Assembly (NCBI GenBank): GCA_021808665.1
Contig: JAKBBA010000022.1
Location: 1 to 19,894 of the forward strand
Reading direction: 5' to 3'
Length of the DNA: 19,894 bases
DNA from: Actinomycetes bacterium
Lineage (GTDB): Bacteria; Actinomycetota; Acidimicrobiia; Acidimicrobiales; Palsa-688
Shown here: positions 7,416 through 17,298 of the stretch, in pieces
Position numbering within the stretch: position 1 is the first letter of the stretch
Layout of the letters: every line of letters begins with the position of its first letter
Position numbers and translations under genes: made by a program
The notes under the pieces: model-generated
What the model saw: only the letters and a program-made list of their open reading frames with translations
What the model was told of the DNA's origin: nothing
Databases searched by the model: none

Positions 7416-8087
7416 TTAGAAGGTTCGTTCGGCGACGATAGTTACTGTCCGCACGCTGACCCCCCCGACGATGTCGGCGATAAGATTATAGATCAAAGCG
7501 GCTACGACATTAGCTAGAGTCCCCGCTACGGCGAGGACTGCTCCTCCGGCAGCTGTGTACTCAGCCACAGCCGAGGCGTGAAGCACGAATTCTTTCAGGC
7601 TGAACAGGCTTCTAACCGACTTGTCGATCGACGCCAGGACTCCTGTCTGATCCGCTGCAACCCACAAGAGCATAGCAGCCACGACTATAACAGCAAGAAA
7701 AACAAGGTAGAGCATCAACGAAACTCTAATTACCGTCGATATGTTCACGTGGGAGACCGTGATGCTCCCGAGCTCGACCGGGCCCCGCCGAGATTTCTTC
7801 TTGGACGGGACTTGCAGATCGTGGTCGTCGCGGACCGGTACCTCACCGCTTACCCCAGAATCCTGCACTGCTGGCGATCCCCGCCGCAGCTGACGGTCCG
7901 CAGCCTGCGCGCCGCGCTCACGGGACAGTGAGGACGCTCCCCCTCTCAACGATCCGTACCCAGCCGGGACCGGGGAGCCCCACCCCGCTCGTGCATCTCC
8001 TGGTAGCGGCCCCCTAGGCGCCGGAGGCGAGCCTCGGCGGCCGTCGGGCGACGACCCGCCCCCCAGCCCGGCAGCCGGCTCGGACAT
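7416..8087 (-). CDS. DUF3566 membrane protein
   Basis: The 223-residue protein has a long, apparently disordered N-terminal half (1-105) rich in Gly, Pro, Ser and Arg. A Lys/Arg cluster (KKKSRRG) follows, then the DUF3566 domain. That domain begins with ITVSHVNISTVIRVSLMLYL, a helix entering the membrane; a second hydrophobic helix lies near residues 175-205 and the protein ends in a VRTVTIVAE strand. DUF3566 proteins are typically encoded just after gyrA in actinobacteria, and their function is unknown. The ATG overlaps the gyrA stop (TGATG), so translation is likely coupled. In many actinobacteria tRNA-Ile/Ala genes follow; here csrA does. Confidence 0.88.
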   Translation of the reverse strand: MSEPAAGLGGGSSPDGRRGSPPAPRGPLPGDARAGWGSPVPAGYGSLRGGASSLSRERGAQAADRQLRRGSPAVQDSGVSGEVPVRDDHDLQVPSKKKSRRGPVELGSITVSHVNISTVIRVSLMLYLVFLAVIVVAAMLLWVAADQTGVLASIDKSVRSLFSLKEFVLHASAVAEYTAAGGAVLAVAGTLANVVAALIYNLIADIVGGVSVRTVTIVAERTF

Positions 8088-10546
8088 CAGCCGGCGTCTT
8101 CCACGGCGAGCACCGGGGCGACCGACGCGACCACCTGTCCGGGGTCCAGTGTCACGATCCTGACCCCGGTGGCGTCCCGGCCCTGGCTTGAAATCTCGCG
8201 TGCGGCCATTCTCACCATGATCCCGGCCGACGACGTTACCAGTATCTCGTCTTCGAGCGAGATCATGAACGCAGCGACCACCTGACCGCGTTGGGCGGTG
8301 AGGCGGATACCCCTGACACCGACGCCGCCACGCCCCTGGCGGTTGAAGTGCTGTAGCTGAGTCCGCTTACCAAAACCCGCCTCGGTGACGATCAGTATCG
8401 AAGCGTCGTCGCGTGCGGGGTCCACGGAGACGACCTCGTCCCCACCGCGTAGTGCCATCCCCCGGACCCCCGCCGCGTCCCGGCCCATGGACCGGACTTC
8501 CGCCTCGGAGAAGCGAATAGCCATCCCGGCCTTGGACACCATGAAGATGTCGTCGTCGCCGCTGGTAACTATGACCCCGACGAGCTCGTCGCCGTCGCGG
8601 AGGTTAATGGCTATGAAACCTTCACGACGGGACTTGTCGTACTCGGAGAAGGTGGTCTTCTTCACCTGTCCGTGCTTGGTAGCGAAAAGCAGGAACTGAT
8701 CGGAGGGAAACTCCCTTGTGTCGATCAGCGTCTGGACCTTCTCGCCGGCCTCCAGCGGCAGCAGGTTGACGATCGCCGTACCCCGGGCGGTTCTCTCCTT
8801 CAACGGCACCTCGAAGGCCCGCAGGCGGTAGACCTTGCCGAGGTTGGAGAAGAACAGCAAGTAGGCGTGGGCGCTGGTGTGGATAACCCTGGTAACCAGG
8901 TCCTCGTCTTTCAGCCGCGCCCCTTGGACCCCGCGTCCTCCCCTGCCTTGGGTCTTGAACTGGGAGGCTGCGACGGCCTTGACGTAGCCGGCTCTGGTCA
9001 TCGTCACGACGAGCTCTTCGTCGTCGATCAGGTCCTCTGCTGACATGTCGCCGTCGTCGAGGGTGATCTGCGCCCTTCGCGGATTGGCGAACTCGGCGCG
9101 GATCGCCGTCATCTCCGACTTGATGACACCCCTGAGACGTTCCTCGTCACCGAGTATCGCCTCAAGCTCGGCGATCGTCTCGCGAAGACGGGCGAGCTCC
9201 TCGTCTAGACGGGCCCTGCCGAGACGGGTGAGGGTAGACAGTGCCATGTCCAAGATGTGCTCGGCCTGCACTTCGCTGAACTCGAACGGCTCTGCCATGA
9301 GCGCCGTCCTAGCAGCGGAGCGGTCCGCTGAGGCGCGTATGGCAGCGATGATGGCGTCGATCATGTCCAACGCCTTGAGGAGACCTTCGACTATGTGCGC
9401 CCGGTCCCTCGCCTTTCGCAGCCGGTACATGGAACGCCGGGTGATCACGTCCACCTGGTGGGCGATGTAAGCGCTGAGCGCTCCGACGAGGTTGAGAGTC
9501 CGGGGAACCCCGTCCACCAGCGCCACCATGTTGACCCCGAAGGAGGTCTGAAGCGGAGTGTGCTTGTAGAGGTTGTTCAACACGACGTTCGCGGCGGCGT
9601 CGCGCTTCAAGTAGACGACTAGCTTGGTGTCGTCACCGGCGCTCAAGTCGCGGATGTCTCGAATGCCGTCGAGCTCCTTCGCGTTGACCAGCTCGGCTAT
9701 CTTCTCGAGGATTCCCTTAGGGCTGGCCTGGTAGGGCAGCTCGCTGACGACGATCTCGTCACCGGAGCGTCCTTCGACTATCTCCGCCTTGGCCCTCATC
9801 TTGATCGAACCGCGCCCAGTACGGTACGCGTCCATGATCCCTTGGCGTCCCAATATCAAAGCGCCCGTCGGGAAGTCAGGGCCCTTGACGAAACGCATCA
9901 GATCGTCGGCTGTCGCTTCTGGGTGGTCGATCAGGTGGATCGTGGCGTCGATAACTTCGCCCAGGTTGTGAGGTGGGATGTTCGTGGCCATTCCGACCGC
10001 GATCCCCTGGCTGCCATTGACCAGCAGGTTCGGGAAGCGTGACGGTAGTACCGAAGGTTCGTCCTCTTCATTGGTGTAGTTGCGCACCATGTCGACGGTC
10101 TCTTCGTCGAGACCTTCGATCATGTGCATCGCCAAAGCTGAGAGGCGGCTCTCGGTGTAGCGCTCGGCGGCGGGCGGGAAGTCCACCGACCCGTAGTTAC
10201 CGTGGAAGTCGATAAGCGGGTGCCGCAGGCTGAAAGGCTGAGCCATCCTGGCGAGGGCGTCGTAGATCGCCGTGTTCCCGTGGGGATGGAACCGGCTCAT
10301 GGTGTCCCCGGTGACCTTGGCGCACTTCACGTGGGGCCGGTCCGGCCGGTACCCCTGGACGTGCATGTCGAAGAGGATTCGACGGTGCACCGGCTTCAAG
10401 CCGTCTCGGACGTCGGGCAAAGCTCGCGAGACGATGACCGACATCGCATAGTCGAGGAAGGAGCGCTCCATCTCCTCTTGGATCTCGATCGGCTCGATGT
10501 TGCCCGGGGTATCCTCCGGTGGGGTTGTGGGGGGCGTGTCAGTCAC
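8087..10546 (-). CDS. gyrA: DNA gyrase subunit A
   Basis: GyrA carries the breakage-reunion domain of gyrase, which introduces negative supercoils with GyrB. The 819 residues include the N-terminal winged-helix region (RALPDVRDGLKPVHRRIL), the catalytic tyrosine Y130 in AAERYTESRLS, and a C-terminal beta-pinwheel. The GyrA box that wraps DNA reads QGRGGRG, and a similar QGRGGVGV lies in a later blade. The quinolone-determining segment is HPHGNTAIYDAL (residues 87-98), with Asn and Thr where E. coli has Asp82 and Ser83; the Asp corresponding to E. coli D87 is kept (D96). The start is a GTG with one base between it and the gyrB stop. The length is typical. Confidence 0.97.
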   Translation of the reverse strand: MTDTPPTTPPEDTPGNIEPIEIQEEMERSFLDYAMSVIVSRALPDVRDGLKPVHRRILFDMHVQGYRPDRPHVKCAKVTGDTMSRFHPHGNTAIYDALARMAQPFSLRHPLIDFHGNYGSVDFPPAAERYTESRLSALAMHMIEGLDEETVDMVRNYTNEEDEPSVLPSRFPNLLVNGSQGIAVGMATNIPPHNLGEVIDATIHLIDHPEATADDLMRFVKGPDFPTGALILGRQGIMDAYRTGRGSIKMRAKAEIVEGRSGDEIVVSELPYQASPKGILEKIAELVNAKELDGIRDIRDLSAGDDTKLVVYLKRDAAANVVLNNLYKHTPLQTSFGVNMVALVDGVPRTLNLVGALSAYIAHQVDVITRRSMYRLRKARDRAHIVEGLLKALDMIDAIIAAIRASADRSAARTALMAEPFEFSEVQAEHILDMALSTLTRLGRARLDEELARLRETIAELEAILGDEERLRGVIKSEMTAIRAEFANPRRAQITLDDGDMSAEDLIDDEELVVTMTRAGYVKAVAASQFKTQGRGGRGVQGARLKDEDLVTRVIHTSAHAYLLFFSNLGKVYRLRAFEVPLKERTARGTAIVNLLPLEAGEKVQTLIDTREFPSDQFLLFATKHGQVKKTTFSEYDKSRREGFIAINLRDGDELVGVIVTSGDDDIFMVSKAGMAIRFSEAEVRSMGRDAAGVRGMALRGGDEVVSVDPARDDASILIVTEAGFGKRTQLQHFNRQGRGGVGVRGIRLTAQRGQVVAAFMISLEDEILVTSSAGIMVRMAAREISSQGRDATGVRIVTLDPGQVVASVAPVLAVEDAG

Positions 10547-10547
10547 G

Positions 10548-12625
<2,078 letters not shown>

Positions 12626-12967
12626 TCAGCTGCGCCCGCCTCTCCCGACTACCACCCTGATGTCTTCCACAAGGCCTGGCCGTGTGGACGCATTCACAGT
12701 CAGGATTATATCAGAAGACATGTAACGCAGCTGAGTTGCCCAGGCTGGGTGGTCGACTTCTAGGACCAGGACCCCGTCGTGGAGGGATTTCGGCTTGGCG
12801 TGGGAAGCTATGTCAGCTCCTACCAGGCTCTCCCACTGGGAGAAGACAACGCTTAGAGCTGACGGGTCGGCCATCGATAGTTTACGTGTAACGCGTTCGA
12901 GCGCAGTGTTGATAGGTTCGGGGTCGCGCTCGGAGCGAGGTGTTCCCGCCGGCCGCCAGGTCGTCAC
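12626..12967 (-). CDS. dciA: DUF721/DciA-family protein, probable replicative helicase loader
   Basis: DciA-family (DUF721) proteins bind the replicative helicase DnaB and help load it in bacteria that lack DnaC/DnaI. This 113-residue protein has the DUF721 KH-like pattern: VFSQWESLVGADIASHAKP, then a strand LHDGVLVLEVDHPAWATQL and the following RYMSSDII helix. The length fits the short actinobacterial form. The start is a GTG that overlaps the recF stop (GTGA), so the two genes are likely coupled. Its position between recF and gyrB is the usual actinobacterial one. DnaB, its likely partner, is encoded about 4.3 kb away on the other side of dnaA. Confidence 0.85.
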   Translation of the reverse strand: MTTWRPAGTPRSERDPEPINTALERVTRKLSMADPSALSVVFSQWESLVGADIASHAKPKSLHDGVLVLEVDHPAWATQLRYMSSDIILTVNASTRPGLVEDIRVVVGRGGRS

Positions 12968-14082
12968 TGTTCCAGCTTCCCGTTGGCGACTTTGACTAGG
13001 GCCGCGGGTGTGATGCCTTCGGGAAGCTGACCGGCCGTCGTCAGAATGGTCTGCCCGGCGGGAAGGTTCGCCATGAGCGCTTGCGAGCGAGCGGCGTCGA
13101 GCTCGGAGAACACGTCGTCGAGGAGGAGTAGCGGCGCAGTACCACGCGACTCAGCAACCAGACGATGACCTGCAAGTCTTAACGCAAGGGCGGCCGTGCG
13201 CTGCTCGCCTTGTGAAGCATGGGTCCGTGAGGGCATGCCCGATATCGTCAGCTCAACGTCGTCGCGCTGAGGTCCGCAACCTGTGACACCTCGGCGCAGA
13301 TCGTCGCTGCGTGCTCGTGACACCGCGTCGGCGAGGGGCGCGTCCCAGCTGGGACGGTACGTCAACGCGACGCTGGAACGAGACCCGGGGCGGTCTCCAT
13401 CGGCCAGCTGGCGGTAGGTGACATCGAGGATCGGGCCGAGTTGCGCGACGATATCCCTCCTGGTCTTTACCACGAGCTCTCCCACCTCGACCAGCTTGTG
13501 ATCCCACACGTCGAGCGTCGATACCACGTCCGCCTGGAGCGTCCTGCCGGGCTTCCAACCGCTTATCTGAACGGAGCGTAACAACGAGTTGCGCTGTTTC
13601 AAAACACGCTCAAGTTCGGCGTACATGGCCGCTCTGCGACCCACCAAGGAAACGGCTAGATCGTCGATATAGGCCCGCCTCCCAGCGGGCCCTCCTTGTA
13701 CAAGATCCAGATCAGCCGGAGAGAAAACCGTCACTACAACGACCTCAGAGAGGTCACCGATACGGCGAAGCGGCTGACCTGCGACTTTCACGAGGTCTCT
13801 AGCGCCGACCCTGACCTGAGCGTCAATGTTCACCCTGCGTGAACGTTCAGGGCAGACGATCTGGCCCCTCACGACAGCCGTGCTAGCGCCGATTCTAATG
13901 AGAGCCTCGGACGGAGACCCTCGAAGCGACTTCGACGTCGCTAGATATCCGATGGCCTCTATAAGGTTAGTCTTACCCGACCCGTTACGTCCGATAACGA
14001 CAGTGGTCCCTGTCGGCGAAGGGGTGAACTCAGCTTGGGAGTAGCTGCGAAAATCCACGAGGGAGAGGTGCTCCACGTACAA
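12964..14082 (-). CDS. recF: DNA replication and repair protein RecF
   Basis: RecF is an ABC-type ATPase that binds gapped DNA and helps RecO/RecR load RecA. It has the N-terminal HLSLVDFRSYSQAEF, Walker A GRNGSGKT (31-38), the ABC signature SQGEQR (290-295) and Walker B LLLLDDVFSELD (318-329). The 372-residue length is normal. The start is a TTG preceded by GAGGTGA with six bases of spacing; the nearby ATG at 14089 is out of frame, so TTG is the best choice. The gene lies 74 bp after dnaN and overlaps dciA. Confidence 0.95.
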   Translation of the reverse strand: MYVEHLSLVDFRSYSQAEFTPSPTGTTVVIGRNGSGKTNLIEAIGYLATSKSLRGSPSEALIRIGASTAVVRGQIVCPERSRRVNIDAQVRVGARDLVKVAGQPLRRIGDLSEVVVVTVFSPADLDLVQGGPAGRRAYIDDLAVSLVGRRAAMYAELERVLKQRNSLLRSVQISGWKPGRTLQADVVSTLDVWDHKLVEVGELVVKTRRDIVAQLGPILDVTYRQLADGDRPGSRSSVALTYRPSWDAPLADAVSRARSDDLRRGVTGCGPQRDDVELTISGMPSRTHASQGEQRTAALALRLAGHRLVAESRGTAPLLLLDDVFSELDAARSQALMANLPAGQTILTTAGQLPEGITPAALVKVANGKLEQ

Positions 14083-14156
14083 TGTCCATCACCTCGAAAT
14101 ATCCTCGACGACCACCAGATGGTGTGGGGGCAACGTCCACAAGCCACCCAAAGCGG

Positions 14157-15254
14157 TCAGGGTACCCGAACCGGCATGAGCAGGTACAGATAGTCGTCGC
14201 TTCCTACCGGCCTAAGAACTGCGGGCTTCAGGGCGTCGAGAGTATCGAGACACACCTCTTCCCCCGTGACCACCTCAACGCCCTCTATCAGGTAGGTGGG
14301 GTTGAAAGCCACGGTCATCTCCGACCCCTCGTATTTAGCTTCGACTTCCTCTACAGCGGCACCCCAATCATTGGTGACTACAGCCAGTTCGATGGAGTTG
14401 GGCCTAAGCGCCATCCTCACCGGTGTAGTGGCATCTCTAGCTAGAAGCTTCACACGACGCAGCGCGTCGAGAAGACCTTCGCGTCCCACCACGAGCCGGT
14501 TCGGGTAGCCGGACGGTATCAAGACGCGGTAATCAGGAAAATCACCTTCGATCAGGCGGGTCGTGAGCGTGGCGTGCCCGACTACGAAACTGGCGTCGTG
14601 ATCACCCAACCGTAGGGTCGTCTCGTCGGCAGATGATGACAACAGGCGCTGCAGTTCGTTCAGAGCCCTCGACGGTATCAACACCTTCTGACCCTCGCCG
14701 AGCACGCTCACACCCGGAAGATCCCTCAGAGCCAGCCTGTAAGAGTCCGTCGCCACAAGGCGAAGCCCCTCTCCCTCTGCAGCTATCAGAACTCCTGTGA
14801 GTATCGGGCGGCCATCGTCGCTCGAAGCTGCCCTCGTCACCTGGCGCAGGGCCTCGCTCAGCCCGGTGATTCCACTCACTGTGGCGTCCTTGGCTGGTGC
14901 CGCAATCCGTGGGAAATCCGACGCCTGGTGAGTTCTGACGGTGAACCGGCTGCGTCCTGAGATCAACGTGAGGTCCTCGTCGTCAGCCTCGACTTCTACG
15001 GCTCCGGGGTCGAAGGAACGAACAATGTCGGTAGTGAGCCGTGCCGGGGCGACCGCTACCCCGTCTTGTCTTCCGTCGACGGTTGCCTCCACGGAGATCG
15101 TCAAGTCGATGTCAGTGCCGGTTACGGTGAGAAGGTCACCCTGGACGCCTAGGCGTAGCCCCCCGAGGATCGGCATCGAACCGCGCGACGAAGTAGCCCG
15201 CCCGGCTCCGCTGACTGCGTCCAAGAGGACGTCTCTTTCGCATCTGAACTTCAC
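14157..15254 (-). CDS. dnaN: DNA polymerase III sliding clamp (beta subunit)
   Basis: DnaN forms the dimeric ring that keeps DNA polymerase III on DNA. The 365 residues show the three-fold clamp layout: MKFRCERDVLLDAVSGAGRA at the N-terminus, GLRLGVQGDLLTVTGTDIDL in domain 1, RPILTGVLIAAEGEGLRLVA with TDSYRLA in domain 2, and the C-terminal KPAVLRPVGSDDYLYLLMPV with the family 'P.r' ending. The length is typical. The start is a GTG. The upstream spacer to dnaA is the predicted origin core. The dnaA-dnaN-recF order is classical. Confidence 0.96.
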   Translation of the reverse strand: MKFRCERDVLLDAVSGAGRATSSRGSMPILGGLRLGVQGDLLTVTGTDIDLTISVEATVDGRQDGVAVAPARLTTDIVRSFDPGAVEVEADDEDLTLISGRSRFTVRTHQASDFPRIAAPAKDATVSGITGLSEALRQVTRAASSDDGRPILTGVLIAAEGEGLRLVATDSYRLALRDLPGVSVLGEGQKVLIPSRALNELQRLLSSSADETTLRLGDHDASFVVGHATLTTRLIEGDFPDYRVLIPSGYPNRLVVGREGLLDALRRVKLLARDATTPVRMALRPNSIELAVVTNDWGAAVEEVEAKYEGSEMTVAFNPTYLIEGVEVVTGEEVCLDTLDALKPAVLRPVGSDDYLYLLMPVRVP

Positions 15255-15280
15255 TGCACACGCCTTCCCTGCTTCTGTTC

Positions 15281-15335
15281 TTCTATATAGATAATTTTGG
15301 CAGGGTCAGTAGTAGGCCCTGTGAATTGTGTACAA
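15281..15335 (-). other. Candidate origin-unwinding element (DnaA box, trios, AT-rich run)
   Basis: Read on the minus strand, a DnaA box TTGTACACA (15335-15327) is followed by a short GC-rich stretch, then CTA-CTA-CTG (15315-15307), then after a short spacer AAAATTATCTATATAGAA (15298-15281). This order, box then GC-rich then CTA-type triplets then AT-rich DNA, matches the basal unwinding system with DnaA-trios described for Bacillus subtilis. Only three triplets fit and the AT-rich run is short, so this is a candidate. Confidence 0.45.
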
Positions 15336-15389
15336 CTGAGACTATTCCCAGGTCCCGGACCGAATTTCTTCACTCCGGTTGTCCACATG

Positions 15390-15431
15390 CTTCCACAGGG
15401 ATCCGACCGCGGGAAAGGAACCCTGTGGAAG
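15390..15431. repeat. Perfect 11-bp inverted repeat in oriC spacer
   Basis: The arms CTTCCACAGGG (15390-15400) and CCCTGTGGAAG (15421-15431) are exact reverse complements around a 20-bp centre. Each arm contains a TTCCACA half like a DnaA box, in opposite orientation. It lies directly beside the perfect DnaA box at 15379-15387. It could be a paired weak DnaA site, a hairpin, or a terminator for dnaA transcription, although no T-run follows on either strand. Confidence 0.6.
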
Positions 15432-15495
15432 ACGACAACTTTCCCCTATGAACTACACCGCTTCGACACAGGTAAACCAGCGCTGTACCCACAAG

Positions 15496-16896
15496 TCACC
15501 GACCTCCTTTGACGGCTTGTATCAGTTCCGTGACCTGCTCGAAGACTAGATGACTTTCTTTCATGAGGCCCGCTACCTTCTCGACGGCGTGGATCACGGT
15601 GGTGTGGTCGCGGCCGCCAAACTCTCGCGCAATGGCTGGATATGAAAAATCTGTCAACTCTCTGAAAACATACATACTTATCTGGCGTGCTCTAACCAGC
15701 GGACGGCGTCGACTCGATCCGCAGATCTCGTCGACACTGAACCCGAAAGCCACGGACGTGGCCTCAAGTATCACCTTCGGAGTGATCTGACGAGGGCGAT
15801 TCGCTTCGAGAAGATCTGACAGTATTGCCGAGGCGGTTTCCAAACTTGGGGCCTGGCGGTTGAGACTTGAGTACGCCGAAACTCGGATCAGAGCCCCTTC
15901 GAGCTCTCGTATGTTGTCGCGAACATGGGTTGCTATGAGTTCCAGTACCTCCGCCGGTATGGGGATCCTTTCGCTCTCCGCCTTTTTGCGGAGGATGGCG
16001 AGGCGGGTCTCCAACTCGGGAGGCTGTACGTCGGTGGTTAGACCCCATTCGAAGCGACTCCTCAAGCGGTCCTCAAGCGTGGCTATGGACCTCGGGTGAC
16101 GGTCGCTGGACAAGACGATCTGCTTCGAGCTCTCGTAGAGCCAGTTGAACGTGTGGAAGAACTCCTCCTGAAGGGACTCTTTACCCTCCATGAACTGGAT
16201 GTCATCGACTAGGAGTACGTCACATTCTCTGTAGGCGCGCTTGAAGGTCATCTGCGTGTTGTTTCGGATAGCGTCGACGAAGTCGTTCATAAAGGTCTCT
16301 GTAGACACGTATCGGACGCGCTTGGCTTGGAAGTTCTCGATGACGTAGTGGCCAATAGCGTGCAAGAGGTGCGTTTTGCCCAGACCGGAGTCCCCATAAA
16401 TGAAAAGCGGGTTGTAGCTTTCCGCCGGGCTCTCGGCGACTCGTTGCGCAGCTGCGTGGGCAAAGCGGTTCGACGATCCTATGACGAAGGCGTCGAAGGT
16501 GTAGCGCTTGTTGAGCGAACTCGAAACCGAAGGCTGAGCCGGAACGACAGGAGGCTTGGTCGCTGCTTCGGAAGCTGAGGATGGAACTACAGAGGTCGCT
16601 GGCGTGTCGAGATCTGCGACTTCGAAGAGTGACATGTTCGCCTCAACCGATTTACGAACGACAATGTCGACTTTGAGAACCCTGTTGCTTACCGCCGAGA
16701 GAGTGTCTTCGATCAACGCTGAGAAGCGTTCGCCCAGGCGGTCTCTTACTATCGAGCTGGGAGCGGAAAGCGTGAACCTGTCGCCATCGACGCTGACCGG
16801 CTCCAGCCCTTCGAACCACGTCTTCCACGCAGCATCTTTAACGTCACTTCGCAGAACCTCACTACATTCCGTCCACAGTTGACCCGCTTCGTTCAC
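15496..16896 (-). CDS. dnaA: Chromosomal replication initiator protein DnaA
   Basis: DnaA binds DnaA boxes, opens the origin and recruits the helicase. Domain I is residues 1-87 (LWTECSEVL..., [12 protein letters not shown]). Domain II is a short Ser/Pro/Thr/Ala-rich linker (about 98-128), much shorter than in Streptomyces. Domain III is the AAA+ ATPase with Walker A GDSGLGKT (168-175) and Walker [12 protein letters not shown] (226-236). Domain IV has the DNA-binding signature [11 protein letters not shown] (427-437). The length is 466. The start is a GTG preceded by GGAGAGG. The gene reads toward dnaN. DnaA boxes on both sides suggest autoregulation as well as origin function. Confidence 0.97.
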   Translation of the reverse strand: MNEAGQLWTECSEVLRSDVKDAAWKTWFEGLEPVSVDGDRFTLSAPSSIVRDRLGERFSALIEDTLSAVSNRVLKVDIVVRKSVEANMSLFEVADLDTPATSVVPSSASEAATKPPVVPAQPSVSSSLNKRYTFDAFVIGSSNRFAHAAAQRVAESPAESYNPLFIYGDSGLGKTHLLHAIGHYVIENFQAKRVRYVSTETFMNDFVDAIRNNTQMTFKRAYRECDVLLVDDIQFMEGKESLQEEFFHTFNWLYESSKQIVLSSDRHPRSIATLEDRLRSRFEWGLTTDVQPPELETRLAILRKKAESERIPIPAEVLELIATHVRDNIRELEGALIRVSAYSSLNRQAPSLETASAILSDLLEANRPRQITPKVILEATSVAFGFSVDEICGSSRRRPLVRARQISMYVFRELTDFSYPAIAREFGGRDHTTVIHAVEKVAGLMKESHLVFEQVTELIQAVKGGR

Positions 16897-17298
16897 CCGA
16901 GTTCAGCCTCTCCTAAGCGCCCGTTGTCCACAGAGTTGCACACACCTTGTGGAGAACTCGACCGTTAGAGTTTCACTCGACTTGAAGTTCAAGGATGTCG
17001 AGAGCACCAGTTCTGGGGAAGTTAGCCGGTCTCCAGCGCTCGACTGCGTCGCAACGCCCGTGGCGAAGGATAGCACGGATGCATTGGAGCCCGTTGCGTG
17101 GCGCCGTCCGTTTGCGTGGCTCGCCGCGAGGCCATATTGGGTTCTCAACGTCGGTCTCAGGCGCATCGTAGGGTGTAAAACATGGCGAAGCCCAACGTTG
17201 TCCACAAGAACGCCGAGTTTTCCACAGGGATTTCCACTTATAAAGCGGGGTTGTGAGTCTGGTGATCCACAAGGCGGATCGGCTGTGATGGTTACCCC
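16897..17298. promoter_or_regulatory. dnaA-dnaB divergent intergenic region with DnaA boxes
   Basis: This 402-bp region separates divergent dnaA and dnaB and should hold both promoters. It has perfect TTGTCCACA boxes at 16924-16932 (+) and 17198-17206 (+), and one-mismatch boxes at 16948-16956 (- strand, TTCTCCACA), 17218-17226 (TTTTCCACA) and 17263-17271 (TGATCCACA). The boxes cluster at the two ends, next to each gene start; the middle ~240 bp has none that I can see. No rpmH, rnpA or other recognisable gene lies here. A TATAA-containing stretch near 17239-17244 could belong to a dnaB promoter, but no convincing -35 pairs with it. It probably forms the second arm of a bipartite oriC. Confidence 0.7.
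17198..17271 (+). promoter_or_regulatory. Cluster of same-orientation DnaA boxes upstream of dnaB
   Basis: Three boxes lie in one orientation within 74 bp: TTGTCCACA at 17198, TTTTCCACA at 17218 and TGATCCACA at 17263. A much weaker ATTTCCACT sits at 17230. The last box ends 27 bp before the dnaB ATG, so DnaA bound here could affect dnaB transcription directly. Distances between box starts are 20 bp and 45 bp. Confidence 0.6.

Larger units (their letters stand above)
15255..15495. other. Predicted oriC core in the dnaA-dnaN spacer
   Basis: This 241-bp spacer has no convincing gene. It holds a perfect actinobacterial DnaA box TTGTCCACA at 15379-15387 (+) and a one-mismatch box TTGTACACA on the minus strand at 15327-15335. 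A weaker TCTTCCACA lies on the minus strand at 15424-15432. The most AT-rich run is 15281-15298. An 11-bp perfect inverted repeat also lies here. In actinobacteria oriC is usually located between dnaA and dnaN. The strand switch to dnaB beyond dnaA supports an origin in this neighbourhood. Confidence 0.7.
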
